From: an uncultured Clostridia bacterium
GTDB lineage: Bacteria > Bacillota > Clostridia > Oscillospirales > Acutalibacteraceae
Direction of reading: 5' to 3'
NCBI GenBank assembly: GCA_947589415.1
Contig: CANQBP010000006.1
Location: 1 to 64,000 of the forward strand
DNA: 64,000 nt
The translations under genes and the position numbers were made by a program. This document shows positions 30,150 through 40,301 of this stretch, in pieces (the first letter of the stretch is position 1; each line of letters opens with the position of its first letter). The notes below the pieces were generated by a model, which searched no databases, was not told the DNA's origin, and was given only the letters and a program-made list of their open reading frames with translations.

Positions 30150-31439
30150 TCAAGCCTCTGTTTTCTCCACGGCATTTTCTTTAACAAAATTCATAGCCTT
30201 ATCCGCTTCTATATCCCTTGCTATATCTTTGCTGTCAAAAGCCGCTTTTACTCTTGAAATATCAGCCTTGTAACTTTCCGCAAGCTCATTATACTTATTC
30301 TCTATATCCTCTTCACTTGCTTTCAGTCCCTCAAGCTCTGCTATCTTTCTGAGGGCAAGTCCTACTTTTACCTGCGACTCCGCTCTGCTGCGGTATGTGT
30401 CACGGAGCTTTTCTTCCGTTAAGCCCGTAAACTGCATATAGGTCTCCAAATTAAGACCCTGCGAACGCAAATTCATCGAAAATTCGTCAATTATACCGTC
30501 AATACGGTTTTCAAACATAGCTTCGGGTATCTCAGCCTCAAGAAGTTCACCGAGCTTCTCCGCAATCTGACCTTCCTTATTATTTTCAGCTTCTTTCTTG
30601 CGTGATTCTTCGAGCTTTATTTTAAGATCAGCCTTATATTCGTCAACCGTATCAAATTCGCTTACATCTTTAACAAACTCATCGTCAACATCAGGAAGTT
30701 CATGCATCTTTATCTCATGCAGCTTTATTTCAAACTGTACTGCTTTGCCCTTGAGTTCATCTGCCTGATAATCCTCCGGGAATGTTACATCAATTGTAAA
30801 CTCTTCTCCCGACTTATGTCCTATGATCTGCTCCTCAAAACCGGGAATGAATGCACCGCTGCCTATTGTAAGGCTGTAATTTTCGGCAGAACCTCCGTCG
30901 AATGCTTCGCCGTCAAGAATACCCTTAAAATCTATAACGACAACGTCATCATTCTCTGCTGCCCTGTCCTCAACGGTAACAAGACGGCTGTTTCTCTTTT
31001 GTATTCTTTTTAATTCCTCCTCAACATCTTCTTCCGTTATCTCAAGAGAAGTGGGAGTAAATTCTATACCCTTATAGTCTTTGATTGAAACTTCGGGTTC
31101 AACTGTAATTACCGCTTTAAGCACAACACCGTCTTTGTCGGCTTTCTCGATATCAAGATCAACATGATCTCTGACTATATCAAGACCTGCTTCATTTGCA
31201 GCATCAACAATAGCGGCAGGATAAAGATCCTTTATAGCGTCCTCATAGAAAACTCCCTCACCGTATGTTTTTTCAATAAGTCTTCTCGGAGCCTTACCCT
31301 TGCGGAATCCCGGAATAGTAATATTTTTTGACTGTCTTTTATATACAGCCTCTACCGCTTTCATAAAGGTTTCGCCGTCTATTTCAACAACGAGTTCATA
31401 GCGATTTGTTTCCACCTTGTTTGATGATTTAAGTGTCAT
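30150..31439 (-). CDS. tig: Trigger factor
   Basis: VYKRQSKNITIPGFRKGKAPRRLIEKTYGEGVFYEDA; PPIase domain; start placed at MTLKSS with SD GGAGG. Confidence 0.95.
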   Translation of the reverse strand: MTLKSSNKVETNRYELVVEIDGETFMKAVEAVYKRQSKNITIPGFRKGKAPRRLIEKTYGEGVFYEDAIKDLYPAAIVDAANEAGLDIVRDHVDLDIEKADKDGVVLKAVITVEPEVSIKDYKGIEFTPTSLEITEEDVEEELKRIQKRNSRLVTVEDRAAENDDVVVIDFKGILDGEAFDGGSAENYSLTIGSGAFIPGFEEQIIGHKSGEEFTIDVTFPEDYQADELKGKAVQFEIKLHEIKMHELPDVDDEFVKDVSEFDTVDEYKADLKIKLEESRKKEAENNKEGQIAEKLGELLEAEIPEAMFENRIDGIIDEFSMNLRSQGLNLETYMQFTGLTEEKLRDTYRSRAESQVKVGLALRKIAELEGLKASEEDIENKYNELAESYKADISRVKAAFDSKDIARDIEADKAMNFVKENAVEKTEA

Positions 31440-31552
31440 TTTATTTTCCTCCATAGCGGAGCAACCGCTCCTTGATTTTTTTGGTTCATACACCACGTCC
31501 GCCCCAATGCATCCAATCATTATAAATGAAATCAATAGGGCAAACTGCTTTA

Positions 31553-31581
31553 ATTATAATATAGCAATGACTGATAGTCAA
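31553..31581 (-). promoter_or_regulatory. sigma-A-type promoter for tig
   Basis: TTGACT - 17 nt - TATAAT (reverse strand). Confidence 0.7.
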
Positions 31582-31637
31582 GCATAATTTACGTACAAAA
31601 TTAAAAAGTACCGTAATTTGACACATATTTTTGTCTG

Positions 31638-32333
31638 TCACAATACTGCAAGGGGCATAAACCCGAGTCTGTCGCAGGCAATAAGTTCATATCTTATTCC
31701 TTCGCATTCACCCGTAAATGCTCTTTTCGCAGCATTCCTTCCGTGTACATGTCCGTAAAAGCACTTTCTTATATTATATTCCTTCAGCACATCGGTTATC
31801 TCTTTACATTCCATATTATTATATATGGGGGGATAATGCAGAAAAACTATCGGACTGTATCCTGCTTTTACAGCCGGTTCTATTGATAATTTCAGCCTGC
31901 CGACCTCACGCATGAGGATTTTCATATCGGCATCGGTTTCGGCATCATAGAACCAGCCCCTTGTACCGCAAAGTGCAAGTCCGTCCGCAACATAGTAATT
32001 ATTATGCAGAACAGAAATAGTATCAAACCCGTTTTGTGCAAAAAACTTATCCGTTTTGGACTTTGTTGTCCACCAAAAATCGTGGTTGCCTTTCAAAATG
32101 ATTTTTTTGCCGTTCAGCTTATTTATAAAATCAAAATCCTTGCGGGCATCATTTATATCCGCAGCCCAAGAGATATCCCCTGCAATTACCACGGTATCAT
32201 TATCGGTTATCAGCTTCTGCCAATTTTTTTGTATTCTCTCCACATAATTATTCCAGCCTTCAAACACCTCCATCGGTTTATCCGTTCCGAGCGAAAGATG
32301 TAAATCGGCAATAGCATATACTGACATAATCAA
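31638..32333 (-). CDS. Metallophosphoesterase
   Basis: IADLHLSLG; VIAGDISWA; LKGNHDFWW; YGHVHGR. Confidence 0.9.
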   Translation of the reverse strand: MIMSVYAIADLHLSLGTDKPMEVFEGWNNYVERIQKNWQKLITDNDTVVIAGDISWAADINDARKDFDFINKLNGKKIILKGNHDFWWTTKSKTDKFFAQNGFDTISVLHNNYYVADGLALCGTRGWFYDAETDADMKILMREVGRLKLSIEPAVKAGYSPIVFLHYPPIYNNMECKEITDVLKEYNIRKCFYGHVHGRNAAKRAFTGECEGIRYELIACDRLGFMPLAVL

Positions 32334-33841
32334 ACTATTGAAAGGCTTTCAAGGACGGTTTTCGCCATATCATCAACTTCACATTCAAAAGAAAACCGTT
32401 CTTTCGCATTTTTAAGAGCCGCAAGAGGTGCGGGAACAGCCGTATTTGTCTTTGCCGAAAGCTCATCAGTCATAGCAAATTCATCTTCGGGAAGCCTTTC
32501 ATCAACAACAGATTCAAGAACGGCTTTTGCAAATTTATACGGACTTGCGGTCGATGCTATAACTGTCGGTGTTTTATCACCCGTTTGCTCAACATACTGA
32601 CCGTACACATTAACTGCAACGGCAGTATGTGTATCACACAAGTAATTATCTTTCTTATAAAGCTCACCTATTGTTTTTTGTGTATTCTCATCATCGCAGC
32701 AGCCGCCCCAGAAATATTTATCAAGCTCTGCCTTAATATTGCCGTCTACCGTATAAGCACCGTTTTCATTAAGTGATTTCATAAGTTCCGCTACCTTGAC
32801 ATCATCTTCACCGGTAAGATGATAAAGAAGTCTTTCAAGATTGCTTGATACCAGAATATCCATAGAGGGAGAAATTGTAGTATAGAATTTCCTTTTCTTA
32901 TCGTATGTTCCGGTTCTTATAAAGTCTGTAAGCACATTGTTTGAATTTGAGGCACATATAAATTTACTTATCGGAAGTCCCATTTTCATTGCATAGAATG
33001 AAGCAAGTATGTTGCCGAAATTACCCGTGGGAACCGCAACATTGATCTTATCACCGAGATTTATTCTTCCCGCATTTAACATATCGCAATAAGCAGAGAA
33101 GTAATATACCACCTGCGGAAGAAGTCTGCCCCAGTTGATTGAATTTGCACTTGAAAAAAGCATATTGTTTTCGGCAAGTTTTTTCTTTATTTCGGGATCC
33201 GTAAATATTTTCTTAACTCCCGTCTGCGCATCGTCAAAGTTACCCTTTATGGCTATAACATTTACATTATTGCCCTTTTGCGTTGCCATTTGTCTTTTTT
33301 GCATCGGCGAAACACCGTCTACGGGGTAGAATACAATAATTTTCGTTCCGTCAACATCTTTAAATCCCTCAAGCGCAGCCTTGCCCGTGTCACCGCTTGT
33401 TGCAACAAGTATTACCGCCTCTTTCCCGTCATATGTCTTTTTAACGGATTTTGTCAACAGATGCGGAAGTATTTGAAGAGCCATATCCTTAAATGCAGAT
33501 GTAGGACCGTGCCAAAGCTCAAGCAAAGCCATTTTCTTTTCGCCGCTGTCTATATAAGAAATCGGAGCCGGATTTTCCGAACCGAATTTTTCAGATGTAT
33601 ATGCCGCATCGACACTTTCGTTAATCTCCTGTTCGGTAAAATCCGAAAGAAAATCGGAAAAAATCCTTTTTGCCCTGCCCTTGTAATCGACCTGTGCAAG
33701 AGCCTTTATGTCGTCAAGCGTATATTTCGGGAGTGACTGCGGCACAAATAATCCGCCCTCCTCGGAAATACCCTGAGCTATCGCCTGCGAAGCAGAAACG
33801 ACCTTATTCTTATCCCTCGTGCTGTTGTAATTCATAAACAT
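32330..33841 (-). CDS. thrC: Threonine synthase
   Basis: YNSTRDKNKVVSASQAIAQGI; GPTSAFKDMALQ; ATSGDTGKAALEGF; VPTGNFGNILA. Confidence 0.96.
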   Translation of the reverse strand: MFMNYNSTRDKNKVVSASQAIAQGISEEGGLFVPQSLPKYTLDDIKALAQVDYKGRAKRIFSDFLSDFTEQEINESVDAAYTSEKFGSENPAPISYIDSGEKKMALLELWHGPTSAFKDMALQILPHLLTKSVKKTYDGKEAVILVATSGDTGKAALEGFKDVDGTKIIVFYPVDGVSPMQKRQMATQKGNNVNVIAIKGNFDDAQTGVKKIFTDPEIKKKLAENNMLFSSANSINWGRLLPQVVYYFSAYCDMLNAGRINLGDKINVAVPTGNFGNILASFYAMKMGLPISKFICASNSNNVLTDFIRTGTYDKKRKFYTTISPSMDILVSSNLERLLYHLTGEDDVKVAELMKSLNENGAYTVDGNIKAELDKYFWGGCCDDENTQKTIGELYKKDNYLCDTHTAVAVNVYGQYVEQTGDKTPTVIASTASPYKFAKAVLESVVDERLPEDEFAMTDELSAKTNTAVPAPLAALKNAKERFSFECEVDDMAKTVLESLSIV

Positions 33842-33874
33842 TTCCTTCTTTCTTTTATTTTATTGAAATCGGCT

Positions 33875-34819
33875 TTAATTCAGATTTTGGGTAAAAAATC
33901 CGTATGCATTACCGAAAAATACGGCGTCGGCAATCTCCTGTCCGAAATGTTTTGCAACACCTTCATAAAGAACACTCATAGACTCAATACCGGACATATC
34001 TTCGGGAAGCTCCGCCCCGTCAAAATCCGCACCCATGGCAATACAATTCCCGCCGCCGAGCGACATAAAATATCCGATATGTTCTATTATATCATACATT
34101 TTTGCATTTGTCTTGTTTTTATCTATAAATTCCGCACAAAAATTCATTCCTGCAAGTGAATTTCTGTTTTTTAGACATAAAAACTGTTTATCCGTAAGAT
34201 TTCTTTTATGTTGTGCAATCGAGCGTGAATTGGAATGTGAGGCTATAAAAGGTTTCTCGGCAATATCGGCAACGTCCCAAAAGAGTTTTTCTCCCGCATG
34301 GGAAACATCAACGATAATTCCCGATTTTTCCATTTGTCTGACACATTCTTTACCGAAATTCGTAATTCCGCGGTCATCAATCTCTCCTATGCCGTCACCG
34401 AGTTCGTTTCTGCCGTTCCACGTAAGGGTCATCATTCTGACACCCATATCGTAAATTTCACGAATTTTATCAATATCCCCTCCGAGAACGGCTCCGCCCT
34501 CAACTGTAAGTATTATTCCCCTGCGCTTTTCCCTGCAAACTTTTTTTATGTCATCGGCACACTTACACCATATTATATCCGTATTGCTTAACTGTTTTTT
34601 CAGAAGTTCCACACACCCGCAAAAAAGCTCCCATGCATTTTCGCCCCTGTATTCATCGGGTATCCATACCGCAAGACATTGTATATACGGTGATATTCCG
34701 TCTGTCTTATTAAATGAAATTGCAAAGCTGTCATCAAACAACGTGCTGTTTTCCGTGTATGCTCTGTAAAGCGTATCACAATGCAAATCAAAAAGCCGCA
34801 TATAAGTACATTCCTCCAA
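33875..34819 (-). CDS. Dipeptidase (membrane dipeptidase family)
   Basis: LFDLHCDTLYRAY; GVRMMTLTWNGRNELGDG; VDVSHAGEKLFWDVADIAEKPFIASHSNSR; MGADFDG. Confidence 0.92.
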   Translation of the reverse strand: MEECTYMRLFDLHCDTLYRAYTENSTLFDDSFAISFNKTDGISPYIQCLAVWIPDEYRGENAWELFCGCVELLKKQLSNTDIIWCKCADDIKKVCREKRRGIILTVEGGAVLGGDIDKIREIYDMGVRMMTLTWNGRNELGDGIGEIDDRGITNFGKECVRQMEKSGIIVDVSHAGEKLFWDVADIAEKPFIASHSNSRSIAQHKRNLTDKQFLCLKNRNSLAGMNFCAEFIDKNKTNAKMYDIIEHIGYFMSLGGGNCIAMGADFDGAELPEDMSGIESMSVLYEGVAKHFGQEIADAVFFGNAYGFFTQNLN

Positions 34820-34961
34820 AACATATTTACAAAATAGTCAATACTCTATCAGGTCAAGTAAATACCCCCGTGTGTCCATATGCTTATTTTCTCAATTTCA
34901 GCAGGCATATTTTATTCGATAAATTGATTTTCCTAATATCCTTTTTTTATGTTTAATGCGG

Positions 34962-35357
34962 TCAAAAAACCGAGTAGTCCCCCTCCTGCATAAATGCGTC
35001 CTCTATATGTTCAACGGAAATTATCATTCCCGTAACATTATCATATACCACCTCAATAACATCAAACCTCGGTTGGAGGTCTGTATCATTGTCATCGAGG
35101 TACATATAAGCTGACGTAATTATTTTGTTCTGCTTTTTTCTGTCCACCCATGCACCGGGGCGATCCAAAGAATTTATACTGCGTGTTTTGACCTCCGCAA
35201 AAACAATATATTTACCGTCACTTGCTATTATGTCTATTTCCCCGCTTCGGCAGCGGTAATTTCTCCCGACAACAGTATATCCCTCTTTTTTCAAATATCT
35301 TTCCGCCGCATCTTCACCCATAGCTCCTATAATTTGTGCAGAAGTTTTTTTGCTCAT
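34962..35357 (-). CDS. YraN/UPF0102 family protein
   Basis: [46 protein letters not shown]. Confidence 0.93.
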   Translation of the reverse strand: MSKKTSAQIIGAMGEDAAERYLKKEGYTVVGRNYRCRSGEIDIIASDGKYIVFAEVKTRSINSLDRPGAWVDRKKQNKIITSAYMYLDDNDTDLQPRFDVIEVVYDNVTGMIISVEHIEDAFMQEGDYSVF

Positions 35358-35956
35358 TTTTTCTCACCATACAGTTTTTTCAAAAATGACGGTCTATGTA
35401 TCTCGCACGGGCCGTATTTGAGTATAGCCTCTCTATGCTCCTTTGTCCCGTAACCCTTATGCTTTTCAAAGCCGTATTCCGGATATTTTTTCGCAAGGTC
35501 TTTCATTAGCCTGTCACGGCTCACCTTTGCAAGTATGGAAGCTGCGGCTATGGACTCGCTCTTGGCGTCACCCTTTACTATTGCCTCACACGGAACATTA
35601 AGCTCCGGTGTTTTGTTTCCGTCAATCATTACAAAATCCGCCTTAATTTTAAGTCCCTCAACTGCTCTTTTCATTGCAAGCATATCTGCCCGCAGTATAT
35701 TGATACTTTCAATTTCCTCAACACTTGCACTCGCTATGCAATATGCAAGTGCCTTACTTTTGATTACGTCAAAAAGCTCCTCTCGTTTCTTTTCAGTCAG
35801 TTTTTTCGAGTCTTTAACGCCATCTATTTCAAGTCCCTCCGGAAGTATAACAGCAGCCGCAAATACAGGACCTGCAAGCGGGCCTCTTCCCGCCTCGTCA
35901 ACTCCGCATATTGCTTTATACCCCTTAGCTTTGTACATATTTTCAAATTCTAACAT
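35354..35956 (-). CDS. rnhB: Ribonuclease HII
   Basis: [47 protein letters not shown]; start placed at MLEFENMY. Confidence 0.95.
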   Translation of the reverse strand: MLEFENMYKAKGYKAICGVDEAGRGPLAGPVFAAAVILPEGLEIDGVKDSKKLTEKKREELFDVIKSKALAYCIASASVEEIESINILRADMLAMKRAVEGLKIKADFVMIDGNKTPELNVPCEAIVKGDAKSESIAAASILAKVSRDRLMKDLAKKYPEYGFEKHKGYGTKEHREAILKYGPCEIHRPSFLKKLYGEKK

Positions 35957-36830
35957 CGGTATGTTCCTCCGCTTTATCCAGAGTAAGCCTGCCGAGTACA
36001 GCACCCCTAAATTCATCTAATACTGTCGCCGCCGCACGTTCGGTATCCGTTTCGCCGCCGGATACCAGCATACCCCTCTTTTTTCCTATCATTTCAAGTA
36101 TTTCATAACCCTGCAAATCCGTGATATCATCTTTATTGAGCTTGTACCTCATACAAAGCGGCTCGGCATAATTATCTCTCAAATACTCAAGCAGTCTTCC
36201 GCTCAAATGCTCCGTATCAAGTATATTATCCTTTACCGAACCGATAAAAGCAAGCCTTTCACCTACTTTCGGATCATCGAATTTCGGCCATAGCACACCC
36301 GGTGTATCGAGTAAATCGAAACCCTTACCTATTGTGAACCATTGATTTCCTCTTGTAACTCCGGGTCGATCCTCAACTTTAGCCCTATTTTGCTTTGACA
36401 TACGGTTAATAAACGATGATTTGCCTACATTCGGTATTCCGACAACCATAACCTTTATTGTTTTCCCGGTCATTCCCTTTTCATTCCATGTGCGTATCTT
36501 ATCGGACAATAAATTTTTCACGGCAGGAATAAAAGTGTTCAAGCCCTTGCCTGTTTTACAGTCAAGAGCTATTGAAGCTATTCCTTTTTCTTTAAAAAGG
36601 TTAATCCATTTCTTTGTTTCTTTCGGATCAGCCATATCGCATTTATTAAGGACGGCTATTCTCGGCTTATTGTTTATCACACTTCTAAGATCGGGATTAC
36701 AGCTTGAATACGGCACTCTCGCATCGAGTAATACGGCAACCGCATCTATCAGTTTAAGCTGCGACTCGATTTTCCTTTTGGTTTTGGTCATATGTCCGGG
36801 AAACCATTGTATTGACTTGATTTCTTCCAT
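35943..36830 (-). CDS. rbgA: Ribosome biogenesis GTPase YlqF/RbgA
   Basis: [15 protein letters not shown]; circularly permuted G motifs [24 protein letters not shown]. Confidence 0.96.
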   Translation of the reverse strand: MEEIKSIQWFPGHMTKTKRKIESQLKLIDAVAVLLDARVPYSSCNPDLRSVINNKPRIAVLNKCDMADPKETKKWINLFKEKGIASIALDCKTGKGLNTFIPAVKNLLSDKIRTWNEKGMTGKTIKVMVVGIPNVGKSSFINRMSKQNRAKVEDRPGVTRGNQWFTIGKGFDLLDTPGVLWPKFDDPKVGERLAFIGSVKDNILDTEHLSGRLLEYLRDNYAEPLCMRYKLNKDDITDLQGYEILEMIGKKRGMLVSGGETDTERAAATVLDEFRGAVLGRLTLDKAEEHTDVRI

Positions 36831-36864
36831 AGCTTCCTCCTGTTTTTTTACCGCCGAATACAGT

Positions 36865-37494
36865 TTAATATATGCTCCCTATTGAGTTTAGCGGAAAAAT
36901 TCTAAATTCCGCCTTTCCTATAATATTTTCAACTGGTATAAGTCCTATATCAACACTTCTGCTGTCGAGTGAACCCTGACGGTTATCCCCCATCACGAAA
37001 ACATACCCTTCCGGTATCCTTTCGGGTATATCGAGCGGGTGTTTAAGTTCAATCGTCATTCCCTTGATATAATCCTCATCAAGTATCACTCCGTCAACAC
37101 TTACCTCACCCGTTTCATAATTTATGGATAATGCCTGTCCCTCGGTTGCAATCACCCTTTTTATTATAGGTTCGTTGTAATTTTCACCGTGACTTATAAC
37201 AACTATATCTCCGTATTGCGGTGTGTACATAAAATTCGAGATTATAAGCCTGTCGCCGTTTTTCAGAGTATCCGTCATTGACTCTCCGTCAACAGTCACC
37301 TGTCTGAACACGAATGTAAAAATCAGAACAACGAATATTATCGCTATTATAAACACATTTGCCCACTCAAACACAAGACCCGTAACGGTAAATGTTTCCT
37401 CGATATCATCTTCCGACTGATCATCGGATTTTAATTCTACATCATTTTCTTCCTCGGATTTATTTTTTATATCCTTGTCTGACATATAAAACAC
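36865..37494 (-). CDS. lepB: Signal peptidase I
   Basis: VDGESMTDTL (Ser), IIKRVIATEG (Lys), VFVMGDNRQGSLDSRSVDIGLIP. Confidence 0.96.
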   Translation of the reverse strand: MFYMSDKDIKNKSEEENDVELKSDDQSEDDIEETFTVTGLVFEWANVFIIAIIFVVLIFTFVFRQVTVDGESMTDTLKNGDRLIISNFMYTPQYGDIVVISHGENYNEPIIKRVIATEGQALSINYETGEVSVDGVILDEDYIKGMTIELKHPLDIPERIPEGYVFVMGDNRQGSLDSRSVDIGLIPVENIIGKAEFRIFPLNSIGSIY

Positions 37495-37523
37495 CTCTCT
37501 ATTTACTGCCCGCAGTTTTTATA

Positions 37524-37985
37524 TCATTCAACGCAAAGTATGTGTGCATCTTCGCCGAACGCACTCCACGGAAAAAGAATACATTCTGCCCTTCCCTCTA
37601 CATCATTATCGGAAATGAACATACTCTTTCCGTTCTGTTTTATATAAATCCCGTCCTGCGTTCTGCTTCTTTCAAGAAATTCGGCACAATAACACACATT
37701 ATTTATTTTTGCCGTAACGGTGTCACCTCTATTGAAGTTTACCGCTCTTCTATTTACAATAACACATACGTCCGCTTCACCGTTAAGTTCGACACCGGAT
37801 ACGGGAAATATTCCGTAAACCGTATTAAAAACTACGGTAAATACCAGTGCGGCAGTTATAAACAAAAATACCAAAGACTTAAAGCTGCGCCAGGCCGACA
37901 TTTCATCTGCAAAATCATAAAACGGCCGATTTTCAAAAAACATAAAACCCGACCTTCCCGCAGTAACGAAACTTTCCTTTTTCAT
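37524..37985 (-). CDS. Signal peptidase I-like protein lacking catalytic Ser/Lys
   Basis: TM helix then FPVSGVELNGEADVCVIVNRRAVNFNRGDTVTAKI ... VEGRAECILFPWSAFG, alignable by eye with LepB; no SMxP and no KR motif; start placed at MKKESF. Confidence 0.6.
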   Translation of the reverse strand: MKKESFVTAGRSGFMFFENRPFYDFADEMSAWRSFKSLVFLFITAALVFTVVFNTVYGIFPVSGVELNGEADVCVIVNRRAVNFNRGDTVTAKINNVCYCAEFLERSRTQDGIYIKQNGKSMFISDNDVEGRAECILFPWSAFGEDAHILCVE

Positions 37986-38014
37986 ATTCAAACACCTCGG
38001 CGGCAGATAGCAAA

Positions 38015-38036
38015 AAAGGGACAATAAAGTCCCTTT
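38015..38036 (-). terminator. Terminator after rplS, before the lepB-like genes
   Basis: AAAGGGACtttattGTCCCTTT followed by TTTGC on the minus strand. Confidence 0.75.
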
Positions 38037-38045
38037 CTGCGGCAA

Positions 38046-38390
38046 TTATTTGATTTGCTCTTTAACCTTGGCAGCCTTACCGACTCTGCCGCGGAGATAG
38101 TAAAGTTTACTTCTGCGTACTTTACCGTTTCTAACGATCTTAACATCTACAACATTCGGTGAGTTTATCGGGAATACTCTTTCAACACCTACACCGTACG
38201 AAACACGTCTTACTGTAAATGTTTCCGCAACTCCGCTGCCGCTTTTGGCGATAACGGTTCCCTCAAATACCTGAATTCTCTCTCTGTCGCCCTCACGGAT
38301 ATTTACGCTTACACGTACGGTATCACCGACAACAAACTCAGGTTTTTTCTCCTTCACGGAACTTTGTGCAATAATTTTAAGTGCGTCCAT
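38046..38390 (-). CDS. rplS: 50S ribosomal protein L19
   Basis: [62 protein letters not shown]. Confidence 0.98.
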   Translation of the reverse strand: MDALKIIAQSSVKEKKPEFVVGDTVRVSVNIREGDRERIQVFEGTVIAKSGSGVAETFTVRRVSYGVGVERVFPINSPNVVDVKIVRNGKVRRSKLYYLRGRVGKAAKVKEQIK

Positions 38391-38506
38391 TTCTTATTCC
38401 TCCTGTTATTATAGACATTCATGCGTACCCGCAGAGGACTGTCCGTTTCAAAGTACGGTCTGTGACCATGCTGTGAACCCCATCACAAGTGACGGTATCC
38501 AAAGAC
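38391..38506 (-). promoter_or_regulatory. Structured rplS 5' leader (candidate ribosomal-protein autoregulatory leader)
   Basis: About 115-nt leader between the promoter and the rplS start; GC-rich compared with flanks, with short complementary segments. Confidence 0.4.
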
Positions 38507-38512
38507 TTAGAT

Positions 38513-38541
38513 ATTATAACACACATATTTTCATTTTTCAA
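38513..38541 (-). promoter_or_regulatory. sigma-A-type promoter for rplS
   Basis: TTGAAA - 17 nt - TATAAT (reverse strand). Confidence 0.65.
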
Positions 38542-38608
38542 GTGTTATTTTAAATTTTTTCCATGCCAATTTTTTCCATGCCGAACACGGAAAATATCAT
38601 ATAAAGAA

Positions 38609-39799
38609 TCAGCCTGCGGTTGAAACTCGGCTTTTATCGTCAGTTACTTCTTTTACAAGAGTTTTTGATATCTTAAAACACCTGTCATCGTACAGACAGA
38701 TATACGCACCTCCGCTCTCGGCAACCACATCAAGCCTTTCTCCTTTCACAATATTGTAAACAATATTTTTGCTGTCATCGAAACACATATACACGGTATT
38801 TTTCGGAGTTACGGTCTTTATCACTTCCTCGGAGTCGGAACTTGAGGGCTTTATCTCAGCACATGAAAGAATTTTTGTCTTTTTATCAAGACCGTAAACC
38901 TTACTGCCGTTTTCGGGTGTAAAGCCGATATCCATAATTTCCATATACTTTCTTTCGGGGTCATCGTTTACGTACTCCGGTATAGTATATGAATCTCCGT
39001 CATTATATACCCCGAACATACCGAATGCCTCACCATAGCTGTATGACATAATACCAACATACGAGCCTGCGGGTATTACAGTTTTTTTGACTTCTTCCGT
39101 ATCATCGGAATATACGCTTATGCTCTCAAGCAATTTGCCGTATCTCACTATCATATTTTTATCATACACTACATCAAGAGAATTTCCGTAATCTTCCGCA
39201 TATTCCGATTTCGGAGAAAAGCACGGCAGTCCGTAATTATCCCTATACACACCTACGTATGTATCCTCCAATACCTGCGATGCGGGAAGTGTCGGTGTAT
39301 CTATAAGCCTGTCGCTTTCCTTTACGGCATAGGACAGTGGGAGAAATTCTATAATATCTGACCTTTCAAAATTTACTCCGCCGGAATTTGTATATATTAT
39401 CACGGTAGATTTATCCCCATATTTACCTATTATCCTTACCAAATCACCCTTTTTATAATAACCGTCGCCGGTATCCTTTGTAAAACGTCCGTAGCATTTT
39501 ATACTGTCCCATAAATCAACACTATGATATTTCTTTGAAAAAGTATCGTATATCTTGAGCCCCTTTTCGACCTCCTTTGAATTCACAATACTTACTTCCT
39601 CCGATTGTTCCGCCGAACTCTCCTTTGACTCCTCCGTTGAAACAACCTCTTCGATTTCCGATTTTTCCTCTTCCGCCGAACTTTCGGCTGCATATATTTC
39701 GGAAACGCTGCTCTCATTATCGGTTTTGTTTTTGCAGCCGTTGATTGAAACTGCCGCAGCAACAGCAAGTATAAGTACAAAAAACTTTTTCATAATCAT
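38609..39799 (-). CDS. Hypothetical lipoprotein with Ser/Glu-rich linker
   Basis: MKKFFVLILAVAAAVSINGCKNK lipobox-like N-terminus; SSAEEEKSEIEEVVSTEESKESSAEQ linker. Confidence 0.7.
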   Translation of the reverse strand: MIMKKFFVLILAVAAAVSINGCKNKTDNESSVSEIYAAESSAEEEKSEIEEVVSTEESKESSAEQSEEVSIVNSKEVEKGLKIYDTFSKKYHSVDLWDSIKCYGRFTKDTGDGYYKKGDLVRIIGKYGDKSTVIIYTNSGGVNFERSDIIEFLPLSYAVKESDRLIDTPTLPASQVLEDTYVGVYRDNYGLPCFSPKSEYAEDYGNSLDVVYDKNMIVRYGKLLESISVYSDDTEEVKKTVIPAGSYVGIMSYSYGEAFGMFGVYNDGDSYTIPEYVNDDPERKYMEIMDIGFTPENGSKVYGLDKKTKILSCAEIKPSSSDSEEVIKTVTPKNTVYMCFDDSKNIVYNIVKGERLDVVAESGGAYICLYDDRCFKISKTLVKEVTDDKSRVSTAG

Positions 39800-39809
39800 C
39801 TTTCCCCAT

Positions 39810-40301
39810 TTATCCGCTGTTTTTCTTATTTTTTCTCAATTCCCTGAAAAAGTCCGACAACAGCTCCGAACATTCGTCGGACAATACACCGCCCGTACAT
39901 TCGGGTTTGTGATTATACGGCAGGTCAAAAAGATTTATGACCGATCTGACCGAACCGGCTTTCTTATCCTCGCAGCCGTAAACTACACGTTTAAGTCTTG
40001 AATTAAGTATAGCTCCCGCACACATCGGGCAAGGTTCCATTGTTACATACAACTCACATTGCCACAACCGCCAGCCTCCGAGCTTCCTGCAAGCCTCATC
40101 TATTGCTATAATTTCGGCATGGTACAATGCATTTTTCCCCGTTTCACGCCTGTTATACCCTGCACCGACGACCTCTCCGTCCTTTATCACAACAGCACCT
40201 ATCGGCACTTCTTTTATTTTATATGCGCTTTTTGCCTGTTCTATCGCAAGATACATAAATTCCTCATCAATTGTCATTATCCGTCCCTCACATTTCAACA
40301 A
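39810..40301 (-). CDS. tadA: tRNA-specific adenosine deaminase
   Basis: HAEIIAIDEACRKLGGWRL; TMEPCPMCAGAILNSRLKRVVYG. Confidence 0.95.
   Translation of the reverse strand: MLKCEGRIMTIDEEFMYLAIEQAKSAYKIKEVPIGAVVIKDGEVVGAGYNRRETGKNALYHAEIIAIDEACRKLGGWRLWQCELYVTMEPCPMCAGAILNSRLKRVVYGCEDKKAGSVRSVINLFDLPYNHKPECTGGVLSDECSELLSDFFRELRKNKKNSG

Noticed and set aside
35535-36020. 161-aa plus-strand ORF opposite rnhB
   Set aside because: Antisense shadow of rnhB with Ser/Ile-rich composition
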